From Jimgerdemannia flammicorona (Eukaryota; Mucoromycota; Endogonomycetes; Endogonales; Endogonaceae), in assembly GCA_003990745.1 (NCBI GenBank), contig RBNI01005927.1, forward strand, positions 1 to 11,936: 11,936 nt of DNA. The letters run 5' to 3'. This document shows, in pieces, positions 1-8,339 of this stretch. The stretch's first letter is position 1; each line of letters starts with the position of its first letter. The notes beneath the pieces were generated by a model. The model was given only the letters and a program-made list of their open reading frames with translations, did no database searches and had not been told where the DNA came from. Made by a program: the position numbers and the translations under genes.

Positions 1-3000
1 GCCTGAGCACCACCCGACTACCCACAACCCAAATCCTTCCACCACTCTTCTGAGAGATGCGCCCCACCAGCCCCTGGCAGCGCCCTCCCCCCAGCTCCCA
101 ACCTTGCCACCACCCATTCAAGATGTCCAAAAGTAACTATTCCCAATGGGCCAACTTGTCCCCAACCCCAACCCGACGTCCTTCTTCAAAGACACGAGCC
201 CAATGTTCAGCCAACCCAATCCAGATCACCAAGGCCCACTCAAGGGTCAGCCACTTGTCCCCAATGCCCCCCACTAGCCGACAGCATAGCTCTCTCCATC
301 TCCCCCCTCCCTCTCCCTCCAGAACCCTCTGCCCCATCTGGCACCTAATACCTCTCCAGTACTCTTCCAATATCTCACACTCCCCAAGCCAATGTTCAGG
401 CATCTGTACTACTCCTCCCTCCTGACCAACATTGAAACATTCCTCGCACTCGAACATGCCACCATCCACTAAGTGCCCAGACCGATAGTTCAACATCACA
501 TTCCTCCGCAGGACATGCCACCACATCAGCCAGAGCTTGGGGGGCAGCCACTGCCTCACCCTTTTGCTCCAGAGCCAGATTCCATTCCAGTCCCACTCCT
601 CGTCGATTCCAACTCTCTGCCATGCTTCAGGCCACAGATCTGCACCAAGACCATGCAGACACTCCAGGCCCTCTCCAAGCTTAAAGTCCTCCACCAGGAC
701 ACCACCGAGTAACAACCTGTCCCACCGCCACATCTGTGGTCCCCAATCCTCCTCCACCTCCTCACTTCTCCACCGAAGTCCAATCTTCTTCGCGCTATCC
801 ACCACCCCCCACCAGAAGCCCGTAAACCGCACCCTCCTGCTCCCCTCCATGGCCACCATCGCGAGCAGATTGCCCGTGTCACCGCGTGGGGAGTACCGAA
901 CCTCCCACAATCTCTGTATGAGTGGCACCCACTCCTGACCACGAAGCTTGCTAGCTCTTCTCAGCCACCAAGCTCTAAGGCATAGGAGCTGCTTAGGAAA
1001 GTCCACTAAGCCTAGCCCACCTCTTTCCAAGGGCAGTGTGAGCACCTCCACCTGACCTGGCTCCACCTCCCTCTCCAGATCCATGACCTCACCATCTTCA
1101 ATAGCCCCTTGACCACCCATGGCAGAAAATCTAAATGATAACCAACATACCAAAGCTTGGGCATCCAGTACACATTCAGTACCATCACCCTTCCAGCCAG
1201 GGACATATGCCGGCCTCCCCACCACAGCAGAACATTTCCCCACTCTAACAATTTACGATCCCACCACACCTGGGGAAGAAGGGACCCGAACACTGAGAAG
1301 TAGATTCCCAAATATCGCACAGGTTCTCCGGCTGGTACCACTGTCCCAATGACCTCGCCACCAACAATTCCAGCACCAAGCACTAGAGTCTCACACTTGT
1401 GCCAGTTCAGCTTAGCCCCAGAGCCCCTCTCATACCATTCCACAGACCTCTGTAACTCCCCCACATCTGCCAGAGAGCCCAGCCCGACCACCATGTCATC
1501 CGCAAAGGCCCCCACCTTCCAATTAACCTCTAGAATGTCCAAACCCCCAATCCGATGCCGAATTTGGTCCAGTAGAGGCTCTAGAGAAAGGGCATACAAA
1601 ATGGGCAACAAGGGATCCCCTTGGGGCACCCCTCGTCCCAGGGGAAAGGTCACTCCCCTATGGCCATTAATAACTAGTGCTGCCTGACTGTCCTCCAAGA
1701 GGCTAATCAGCACTCCTCGGAACCCTGGTGGGATACCAATCCATTTCAGCACCCCCTCTAGCCATACCCTCCGCACTCGGTCATAAGCCTTCTCCTGGTC
1801 CAGAAACACCAACCTGCCATCAACTCCTGTTGCCCGGGCACCTTCAATCATGCCATGAACCCAAGCTGTCCCATCTCTAATCAACTGCCCACCAACAAAT
1901 CCACGCTGCTCCACCCCAAGCACCTGCTGAGCGATTCCTTGTAGCCTCAACACTAAGATCTTGGTCACTAATTTGTGGTCTATGTCGAGAAGCATAATAG
2001 GCCACCAGTTCTTCCAGTCCTTATGCCTTCCCTTATCCTTGTAGAGCAAGGAGACCAGCCCTAAGCACTGTCCTCCAATCCAGGCACCAGACCAAAGAAC
2101 TTCATCACACATAGCAGTCATCTCTTCAAGTACCTCACCGACTCCAGCCATTTTCTGCCAAAAATCCCAGGGAAGCCCATCCTCTCCTGGGGCAGTCCCT
2201 TTACTCGTCGAGGCCATAACTCTGCAGATCTCCTCACCACACACTGGGTCTCCTAATGTCCCAAGTCCCTCTGCAGGGTTTGGAATCCAATCCCCCAGCA
2301 GCCTCTCAATGTCCATAGCATCCATCCCTCCTTCTTCCTCACTCCACAAACTCCCCCACCTGTTCCGCAATAACTCCAGAATCACCAAAGACCCCACCAT
2401 CAGCTCGCCATTCATGTCCAGAACCCCCTCCCACCACTGCCTCACTCGTCGCGCTTGCAATAACCTCGAAAGAAACCTTGGAGGTCTCTCCCCTTCCTCC
2501 AGTCCCTGCCACTGCAAGCGGGCCACCATTCCCTGAAGCTTCATCTCCTCCTCCTTCCGTAATACTCCTTTAAGCTCATCGACCTCCTGTTGGATTTGTA
2601 CAATATGCCAATCAGTCATCTCCCCATCCTCCAGCACCCCTGCCCACCTCCCCATAAGTGCAGCCAGTCGCCGGGAGGCCCACAGTACCCTCTGTCTTCG
2701 CTGAGTACACTTCGCTTTCCCTGCCTCCCTCCAATACCCCTGGGTAGTCACCTTCAATCTTCTCCAATGGTCTCCAATTTCCAAGCCCTGGTCCCACCAC
2801 CAACCAATATTCCCAATCACCTCCGTCTCCTATCCCTCCCACAATGCCCTATCCTCCAACAAAGAGGAATTTAGCTGCCAATGTCCAGGTCCATCCTCAT
2901 TTCCCCCAAACCTCCCCCTACCAAGCAGCCCCCAGTGATCAGACCACAGACACCATATCACCTCCAGCACCGACCAGACATCTGCTCCCCAACACTCAGC

Positions 3001-3615
3001 TGTTAGAACTCAGTCAATCCTGGAACCCAGCCCTGCCACCCAGTGGGTGTATACCTGCCGATCAGCCCAAAGGTGCCTTTCAGAGTCTACTAAAGAGCAC
3101 AATCGCTCTATTTCCAGCCAGTCCCCCAGCCCACCACTTTCTCCCCACACACCTCTACCACCATCAGTCCTATCCTTCTCCTTATCCCATACCATGTTGA
3201 AGTCACCCCCCATACAATCCAAGCCAACTTCTCTCAATACACCAGCCTCTTTCAATTGGCACATCCAATCCACTCGCTCCCCTCTTTCAGCTGGGCAGTA
3301 ACATGACCCGACCATCAATGAGCCCTGTCCAGGCCTTCTCCACAAACCCCAAACCACCCGAGACCCCCAATGCCCAATGTCCACAATATCCCCCAACTCT
3401 CTCCTAATGAGAATACATACTTTCCCCCTCCATACCGCCACACCCCCCCATTCCTTAGTCCAATCCTGTAAGTCCACCTCTTCCTCATATCGAACATCCT
3501 GTAGCAAGAAGAGGTCCGCATCCAGTCTCTTGAGCCATCCAAAAATGAACTTCCTTCTATCTGTCCCCCATAACTCATTAACATTCAATGAGAATATCCT
3601 GGTTGTACTGTTCAT
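1..3615 (-). pseudogene. Copy L ORF2: APE endonuclease and reverse transcriptase, broken and partial
   Basis: ORF2 would nick the target DNA and copy the element RNA at the nick. The start is the ATG at 3615-3613, matching the copy R start (both begin MNSTT). Residues about 6-229 form the endonuclease: N11 in SLNVN, LLQD at 37-40, GDFN at 137-140, SRID at 198-201 and SDH at 225-227. The RT follows at about 2050-1290: PGEDG, YKDKG, LDQEKAYD (Asp codon 1800-1798), GVPQGDPL, FADD (codons 1500-1495) and YLGIYFS. The C-terminal part has LPPKLWLMWW, then Cys codons at 448-446 and 439-437, His at 394-392 and Cys at 379-377, like an RT-associated zinc-binding domain. Damage: TGA at 3012-3010 (Trp in copy R), TAG at 2832-2830, a one-base deletion near 1044-1050, and TAG at 139-137. 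The RT carries NWWPI instead of NWRPI and DPLLPI instead of DPLSPI. The frame continues past base 1. Confidence 0.93.
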
Positions 3616-3646
3616 ATTGAAGAAATGTTGAATAGACTCCCCCAAC
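3616..3646 (-). other. Copy L ORF1-ORF2 spacer, 31 bases
   Basis: Only 31 bases separate the ORF1 terminal TAG (3649-3647) from the ORF2 ATG (3615-3613). The ORF2 frame is open back to a TTG at 3645-3643, right after the ORF1 stop. This TTG lines up with an ATG placed directly after the ORF1 stop in copy R, so the ancestral ORF2 start may have been further upstream than the one I chose. ORF1 and ORF2 are in different frames here. The short spacing is typical of dicistronic LINE RNAs; the translation mechanism is inferred. Confidence 0.6.
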
Positions 3647-5569
3647 CTAATACTCCATGCTCATCTCATCTCCAGCCAGATCCAAGTGCCTTTTCACCTC
3701 CAAGTCACCCTCCACAATAGCCTGAGCATCCAGCGCCTCTAAGATTTCCTGACATTCCACACCATCCACGACCTCCATCTCTGACTGGTAGTCTAGGCAG
3801 ACTGCGCGCCACTTCTTCAGCCCCTTCCTTGAATTTCACAAGAAGAGTGCCCTGTCGCTCGCAATCTTCTGAAGCTCCTCCTCCCTCTGATCATCCACCT
3901 GATATTCAACAGATTCCAAGAGGACAGCCAGGATCTCATTCCTCATCTTCCTTGGCACCTCCTCCCCTTGCAGAATATCCTCCCAATGCCTCTCCTCTAT
4001 CACCCAGAAGTCCTCCCCCCCCAGCTCTTCTGCCGCCACCCCTTCTAGGGTCTTCCACATCCACTTTTCCTCATCCACTGCCTCTGCCGCACCCTGAGCG
4101 ATACTGCCCCCATCCACCCCTGGGTCCATCAGCGTACTCCTCCTCCCTGACGCATCCCACTCCTCATCCAGCATATCCATCAGCTCCTCCTCCCCCTCAG
4201 CCCCACCCGGAACACTATACTGAGGGTGTACACCCTCACCCATTTCCGCATCTACTGCCGACACACCCTCCTCCTCTATCCTCCCTCCAATTGGAGCCCC
4301 GCCTTGGGCTAACTCTCCCCTCTCAGCCCAAGCGCTCTCCCACAACCCTGTAGCACCTTCTTCCAAGCCTCCACCGGTCCCTCCCTCACTCAGCCTCGCC
4401 AACAGCTCCTTCTGTATTTTCCTCCCCTGCATCCTCTCCCAAACTCCTTTCTCCATCCAGACCTTCTTCCCATCCACCTCCCCTACCACCGTCCTGGCCT
4501 CGAACTCCTTCCAGGCCAATCTTCTCCTTGCAACTGCCCCTTCCAGATCCTCCAGCGCCTCCAATAGGTCCTCCTCCTCCTCCTAGGTCTCCTTTACCCT
4601 CACGACCTTACACTCCACTGGCCCCCACCTTAGTATCGCCAGCCAGTCCCTCGACCTTCCCGTATTCTCCTTCCCAAACAGCCTCACCCTGACGTCGACA
4701 TCACCAGTCCTAAGCACAGTGCCCTCCCAGACCTTGAACCCAATATCCATGATCTCGCCATACTCCTTGATCGCCTCCACAACAAACTCCCTGGTCCTCT
4801 CCTTCGACACAGTTGGGAGATCCAACACTATCAACTGCACCACCCGAGGGTCCCAGCGCATACACCGGGCCATAGGAACAACCACCCCGCCAACCATCAT
4901 CCCCTTCTCCATGGCTGCCAACAGGGCGTCTTCCTCCTCAAACCCCACCTCTACCCCCTCCTTTCCCCTCAAGAACTTCATAGAGGCTGCTCCCTTAGCC
5001 TCCTGTGCCACCAGCCCCAAAATCATCCTCGCCGTCACTGCCAAGCCCCGGAAGCACATCGTGACTGCGAATTCCGACCTCGACTTCTTGAGTAACGGGG
5101 CCGATACCATGCCCGTCATACCATCTGCCAGGTCCCCGGGCCTCGTGCCCCCTCCCAGCCCCATACCACCAACCACTGTCACATCTGGATTTTTTGCCAG
5201 ATCCCCAGTCACAGCCCCATCAGCAGTCACAGCCCCATCTCCAGCCCCTACTCCGGCTCCCACCCTACTACCAGAGGCACCCCTGGGCACACCGCTCTGT
5301 CCTCTAGCAGCAGTCGTCGAAGCCTTCCCCAGGCCCAGCCAACTATCCAGTCCAGAAGCCATCTTCCCCATTCGGACCGTGTCAGCAAAGGTTGACCTCT
5401 CCCCTCCTCTCTGTCTCAGACCACCCCTCCCTCTGCTGCCGGTGCTTCTGCTCACCCTCGAGGCCTCTGGCATCCCCAAACCATCACCCCTCCTCCCCAC
5501 CTGCTGCCAGCCAAAGGCGCTGCCACCCCCCTAGCCAGTACGCTCACCAGTTTGATCAGTGCTGTCCAT
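3647..5569 (-). pseudogene. Copy L ORF1: putative RNA-binding protein of the LINE, broken
   Basis: ORF1 proteins of LINEs bind the element RNA and form the RNP; the role here is inferred from position. The ATG at 5569-5567 was chosen because the following codons align with the copy R ORF1 start. The frame spans 641 codons to the TAG at 3649-3647 and is interrupted by TAG 5533-5531 (Gln in copy R), TAG 4585-4583 (Glu in copy R) and TGA 3838-3836 (Trp in copy R). Features: Gly/Arg-rich N-terminus (about residues 25-60), low-complexity Gly/Ala/Val linker, conserved APLLKKSRSEF near 160, then two possible beta-alpha-beta segments at about 167-236 and 243-298 (VQLIVLDLP, EYGEIMDIGF, GDVDVRVRLF) that resemble RRM-type folds. 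A Glu-rich region follows, then an acidic linker and a Leu/Glu-rich C-terminus. No CCHC knuckle is visible. No named family is recognised. Confidence 0.85.
5206..5239 (-). repeat. Short tandem repeat in copy L ORF1
   Basis: An 18-base unit at 5206-5223 is followed directly by 16 identical bases at 5224-5239. In ORF1 it encodes a duplicated GAVT motif (GAVTADGAVTGD) in the low-complexity linker. Copy R carries a related but separately arranged duplication at the equivalent place, so this linker is prone to small duplications. Confidence 0.8.
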
Positions 5570-5648
5570 GTAGCTAGTCGTCCATCACCAAAAATGTTGA
5601 AAAAGTGTTGCCTGAGTCTTGTGTCACCCGAATGGTACCGGTAAAAGA
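5570..5648 (-). promoter_or_regulatory. Copy L 5' leader and presumed internal promoter region
   Basis: About 79 bases precede the ORF1 ATG. The block at 5618-5634 (minus strand) is identical over 17 bases to 6355-6371 of copy R, while the surrounding bases are diverged. LINEs of this kind must carry their promoter inside the transcribed 5' end, so a conserved 5' block is a candidate promoter or RNA signal; this is inference. A four-codon upstream ORF (ATG at 5585-5583, TAG at 5576-5574) precedes the ORF1 start in this copy and has no equivalent in copy R. Confidence 0.6.
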
Positions 5649-6371
5649 TGGCGTCTCTCATCACTTCTCTATCAGAGACCAATATAATAGACACCATCCA
5701 CTACTCTCTACCAGAATCCTTGATAGTACATCTTCTTACTTCTATTGAGAGCTACTAGAGAGAGCAGGTCACCAGTCATGTCTTGGAGAGAGCACTGAGC
5801 TTTCCACACTCTCTACATAAGGAGTACCTACTCTCAACCCTGCAATTTACTTGCTTGCTTCAACCACCATACCCTCAAGCAGTGCAGGTCTTAGTGAAGT
5901 CCACCAGGTCCAGCCTGTCTCTGTCTACTGGTAATATCAATACCTTCCAGCTGACCTGGCTCTACTACTCTGCCCAGATCCATGACCTGGCCATCTTCAA
6001 TAGTCTCTTGATTACCCATACTAGAAAGTCCAAGTGATATCTCACATATATACCATAGCTTTGACAGTCAGTATATATTCAGTACCATCACTCTCTCTAC
6101 CAGAGAGATATAATGGCCTCTTTACCCCAAGAGAACATCCCCTTATGCTAGTAGCCACTGCTCCTACTAGCCATGAGGTAGTAGGGATCTATATACTAAA
6201 AAAATAAATTCCCAAGTAGTGAACTACTTTACCAGCTAAGACCACTGTTCTAATCACATCACTACCAACTATTTCTCTACCTAGAGTCAGAGTCTTATAC
6301 TTATACCAATTGAGCTTAGTATCTGAACACCCCCAAGTCCCCTTTCACCTGTAACATTCGGGTGACACAAG
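5618..6371. repeat. Inverted pair of an identical 17-base motif at the two LINE 5' ends
   Basis: The 17-base motif (plus-strand form CATTCGGGTGACACAAG) occurs at 6355-6371 and as its reverse complement at 5618-5634. Each lies about 50 bases upstream of an ORF1 ATG and about 15 bases inside the inferred element 5' end. The pair marks the two 5' ends of the head-to-head elements, not the ends of a DNA transposon: there is no transposase between them, and the intervening DNA is LINE copy T. Confidence 0.8.
5649..6338 (-). mobile_element. Copy T: internal ORF2 fragment of an older, decayed LINE of the same family
   Basis: Read by eye, this stretch is collinear with copy L about 748-1430. Anchors are 5661 with 761 (CACTTCTC), about 5957-6010 with about 1050-1105 (CTGACCTGGCTC, AGATCCATGACCT and CATCTTCAATAG blocks), about 6080 with about 1175 (TTCAGTACCATCAC) and 6315 with 1411 (AGCTTAG). 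It is on the same strand as copy L and corresponds to the RT motif E to post-RT region of ORF2, ending just short of motif D. It has many stops, small indels and a visible excess of TA, CTA and TAG steps. Both of its edges coincide with the 5' ends of copies L and R, as expected if those elements inserted into it. No functional product is expected, and short ORFs here are chance. Confidence 0.85.
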
Positions 6372-6419
6372 TATCTGACAACACTCTAGGCAACATCTTC
6401 AAGTATTGGTGCTATCAAA
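6340..6419 (+). promoter_or_regulatory. Copy R 5' leader and presumed internal promoter region
   Basis: This is the 80-base leader from the inferred 5' end to the ORF1 ATG at 6420. It aligns with the copy L leader across its length, with a 17-base identical core at 6355-6371. Further shared words are GGCAACA and a T-rich segment before the ATG. A promoter role is inferred from the biology of LINEs; no TATA box or named initiator is identified. Confidence 0.6.
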
Positions 6420-8306
6420 ATGGCAAGTATTGTGCATTCTGGTGAGCATACTGGGCAGGGGGGACCCAGTGCCTTTGACTGGCAACATGTGGGGGGGGGT
6501 CAGGGTGCTGGTCTTGGTATGCCGAGCATGTCAATGAGGGGACGTGGGGCTGGAGGGGGCGGCAGAGGCAGTGCAAGGCAACAGGGGGGAGGGAGGATGA
6601 CCTTTGTGGACAAGGTCAGGATGGGGAAGCAGGTGACGGGACTGGACGGTTGGCTGGAGCTGGGGAAGGCTGCTGCTTCCTCAAGTGGCAAGGAGGCCTC
6701 CCCTCTGGGGGGTCAGCGTAGGGGGGCTGGAGGAGTAGTGGCTGAGGCTGTGACGGTTGATGGCAGTGTGACAGCTAATCTGGAAAAAAATCCAGATGTG
6801 ACGGTTGATGGGGGACCTGGACAGGGGAGTGGCGTGGGATCTGGGAATCTGGCTGATAGTGTGATGGGCCTTGTGGCGGCCCCGTTACTCAAGAAGTCCC
6901 GATCAGAATTTGCCATCATACTGTGCTTCCGTGGCTTGGCGGTGACGGCTAAGATGGTGCTGGGGCTGTTGGCGAGTGAGGTGAAAGGAGCAGCCTCAGT
7001 CAAGTTTTTGAAGAAGCTGGAGGCTGTCAAGATGGGGTTTGAAGAGGAGAGTATGCTGCTGGCAGCCGTGGAGAAGGGTGTGGTGATTGGAGGGATTTCG
7101 GTGCCGATGGCGAGATGTATGTGTTGGGATCCCCGAGTAGTTCATCTGGTGATTGCGGATTTGCTGACAGTGAAGAAGGAGGAGGTGAAGAGACTGGTCA
7201 CGGATGGGGTGAAGGAGTATGGTGAGGTGGTCGACATCGGGTTTAGAGTGTGGGAGGGGACTGAGCTCCGGACAGGTGATGTTGATGTCTGGCTGAGGTT
7301 GTTTGGGATGGAGAATACCGGGAAGGCCAGAGATTGGCCAGTGGCATTGAAGTGGGGCCCGGTGGAGTGCAAGGTGTCGAGGGTGAAAGGGTCTGAGGAA
7401 GAGGAGGAGGACCTGCTGGAGGCACTTGAGGATCTCGCCAGGGCAGTGGAGAGGAGGCGAAAGACTTGGATGGTCTATGAGGCTAGGATGGTGGTAGAGG
7501 TGATTGAGGGCAAGAAGGTGCGAATGGATAAGATGCTTTGGGAGAAGGCGAAGGGGAGACAGATGCAGAAGGATTTGTTGGCCAGTTTGGAGGGGGGTAA
7601 AAGGACTGGGGCTGTGGAGAAGGGCACCGGAGTGAGTGCTAGCATCTGGGTGGAGGAGGGGCAGTAAGGGGGGAAGGTGGCGGAGAGTGGGGGACAGAGG
7701 TCGGAGTAGGCTGCAGTGGACACAGTGATGGTGGTAGATAATCTGGTTCAGTATAGTGTTCCTGAGGTGGGAGAGGGGGAGCTGGAGGATGTGTCAGAGG
7801 ATGGGTGGGATGAGTCTGTGTGAACCGAGGAGAGGAAGGAAGGGGAGGAAGAGGTGGTGCAGGAGGCAGAGGTAGTTGGAGGGGAGAAGTGGCTTTTGAG
7901 GGTGCTGCAAAATGTCACGGCCAAGGAACTGGGTGAGATCGACTTTTGGGTGATCAGTGAGGAATTCTGGGGAAGAGTGCTATGAGGAGAGGAGGTAGTG
8001 AGGAAGTTGAGGGATGAGATGATGGCAGCACTTCTGGAGGCAGAGGAGTATGAGGTCACGAAGGCAAGGGAGGCGACACTTTTGGGCATCGCTAATGAAA
8101 GGGCAGCATATCTGTGGGGGCTGAGGAAGGGACTGGAAAAGTGGCAGGTGGTGTGCGAGGAGCATCGAGCGACAATGGAGATGGTGGATGGTGAGGACTG
8201 TGCGGAATTATTGGCAGCTCTGAATGAACAACAAAATGTAGAAGCTGAGATTGCAGCAGAAAGGAACCTGGATCTGGTGGGAGAGGAAGTGAGCATGGAA
8301 TTGTAG
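6420..8306 (+). pseudogene. Copy R ORF1: putative RNA-binding protein of the LINE, broken
   Basis: The frame runs 629 codons from ATG 6420 to TAG 8304-8306. The first 415 codons are open, then stops follow at TAA 7665-7667, TAG 7707-7709, TGA 7821-7823 and TGA 7983-7985. The last lines up with Gln (CAA) in copy L. No frameshift is present. The order matches copy L: Arg/Gly-rich N-terminus (RGRGAGGGGRG near residue 40), conserved VRMGK and GLDGW blocks near 66-78, APLLKKSRSEF near 154-164, two possible RRM-like segments at about 164-232 and 240-295, an EEEEEDLLEAL acidic helix near 326, then an acidic C-terminal part. No zinc knuckle is visible. The RNA-binding role is inferred from its position as LINE ORF1 and from the fold pattern; it is not demonstrated. 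Confidence 0.85.
6749..6811 (+). repeat. Two direct 15-base repeats in copy R ORF1
   Basis: The word TGTGACGGTTGATGG occurs at 6749-6763 and again at 6797-6811, encoding VTVDG twice. It lies in the same low-complexity linker where copy L has a different tandem duplication. Confidence 0.75.
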
Positions 8307-8339
8307 ATGGAGAGATTTCACCATTTTATATAATTCATT
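8307..8339 (+). other. Copy R ORF1-ORF2 spacer, 33 bases, with an ATG abutting the ORF1 stop
   Basis: The ORF1 stop TAG (8304-8306) is followed directly by an ATG at 8307, which opens an eight-codon reading frame closed by TAA at 8331-8333. The ORF2 ATG follows at 8340. All of these are in one frame. In copy L the matching segment is open with TTG in place of this ATG. The ancestral ORF2 may thus have begun at the ATG touching the ORF1 stop, a layout suited to termination-reinitiation. The 8340 ATG is the more conservative start because it is present in both copies. Confidence 0.55.

Larger units (their letters stand above)
1..5648 (-). mobile_element. Copy L: non-LTR retrotransposon (LINE), 3' end outside window
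   Basis: This minus-strand element reads 5' leader, ORF1, short spacer, ORF2 (endonuclease plus RT). Its 5' end is placed near 5647-5650 because similarity to the 5' end of copy R stops there and similarity of the flank to LINE copy T begins. The 3' end, 3' UTR and tail lie left of the window: ORF2 homology to copy R is still present at base 1. No LTRs, integrase, protease or RNase H motif are visible. It is damaged by six in-frame stops and one single-base deletion, far fewer than copy R, so it is probably younger or less exposed to mutation. Target-site duplications cannot be checked because the 3' flank is missing. Confidence 0.93.

Noticed and set aside
473..938. Plus-strand ORFs over the C-terminal part of copy L ORF2
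   Set aside because: These are shadows of the minus-strand ORF2 frame, which aligns with copy R ORF2 along its whole length.
1012..2820. Bacterial RT system (group II intron, retron or DGR)
   Set aside because: The RT is linked to an APE endonuclease and a separate ORF1, with the L1/Tx1-like layout. There is no maturase region, retron RNA or template/variable repeat.
4719..5534. Long plus-strand ORF (271 aa), Pro/Ser/Thr-rich, antisense to copy L ORF1
   Set aside because: It is the complement of the Gly/Val/Glu-rich ORF1 codons, and its composition is explained by that. The similar antisense ORF opposite copy R (for example 7748-8296) is also low complexity with no motif.
5783..6037. 84-aa ORF in the centre of the window as a small host gene
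   Set aside because: The DNA is collinear with the antisense of LINE ORF2, so the open frame is a chance product of copy T.
5618..6371. Terminal inverted repeats of a DNA transposon
   Set aside because: The identical 17-base blocks are LINE 5' ends pointing away from each other, and no transposase lies between them.
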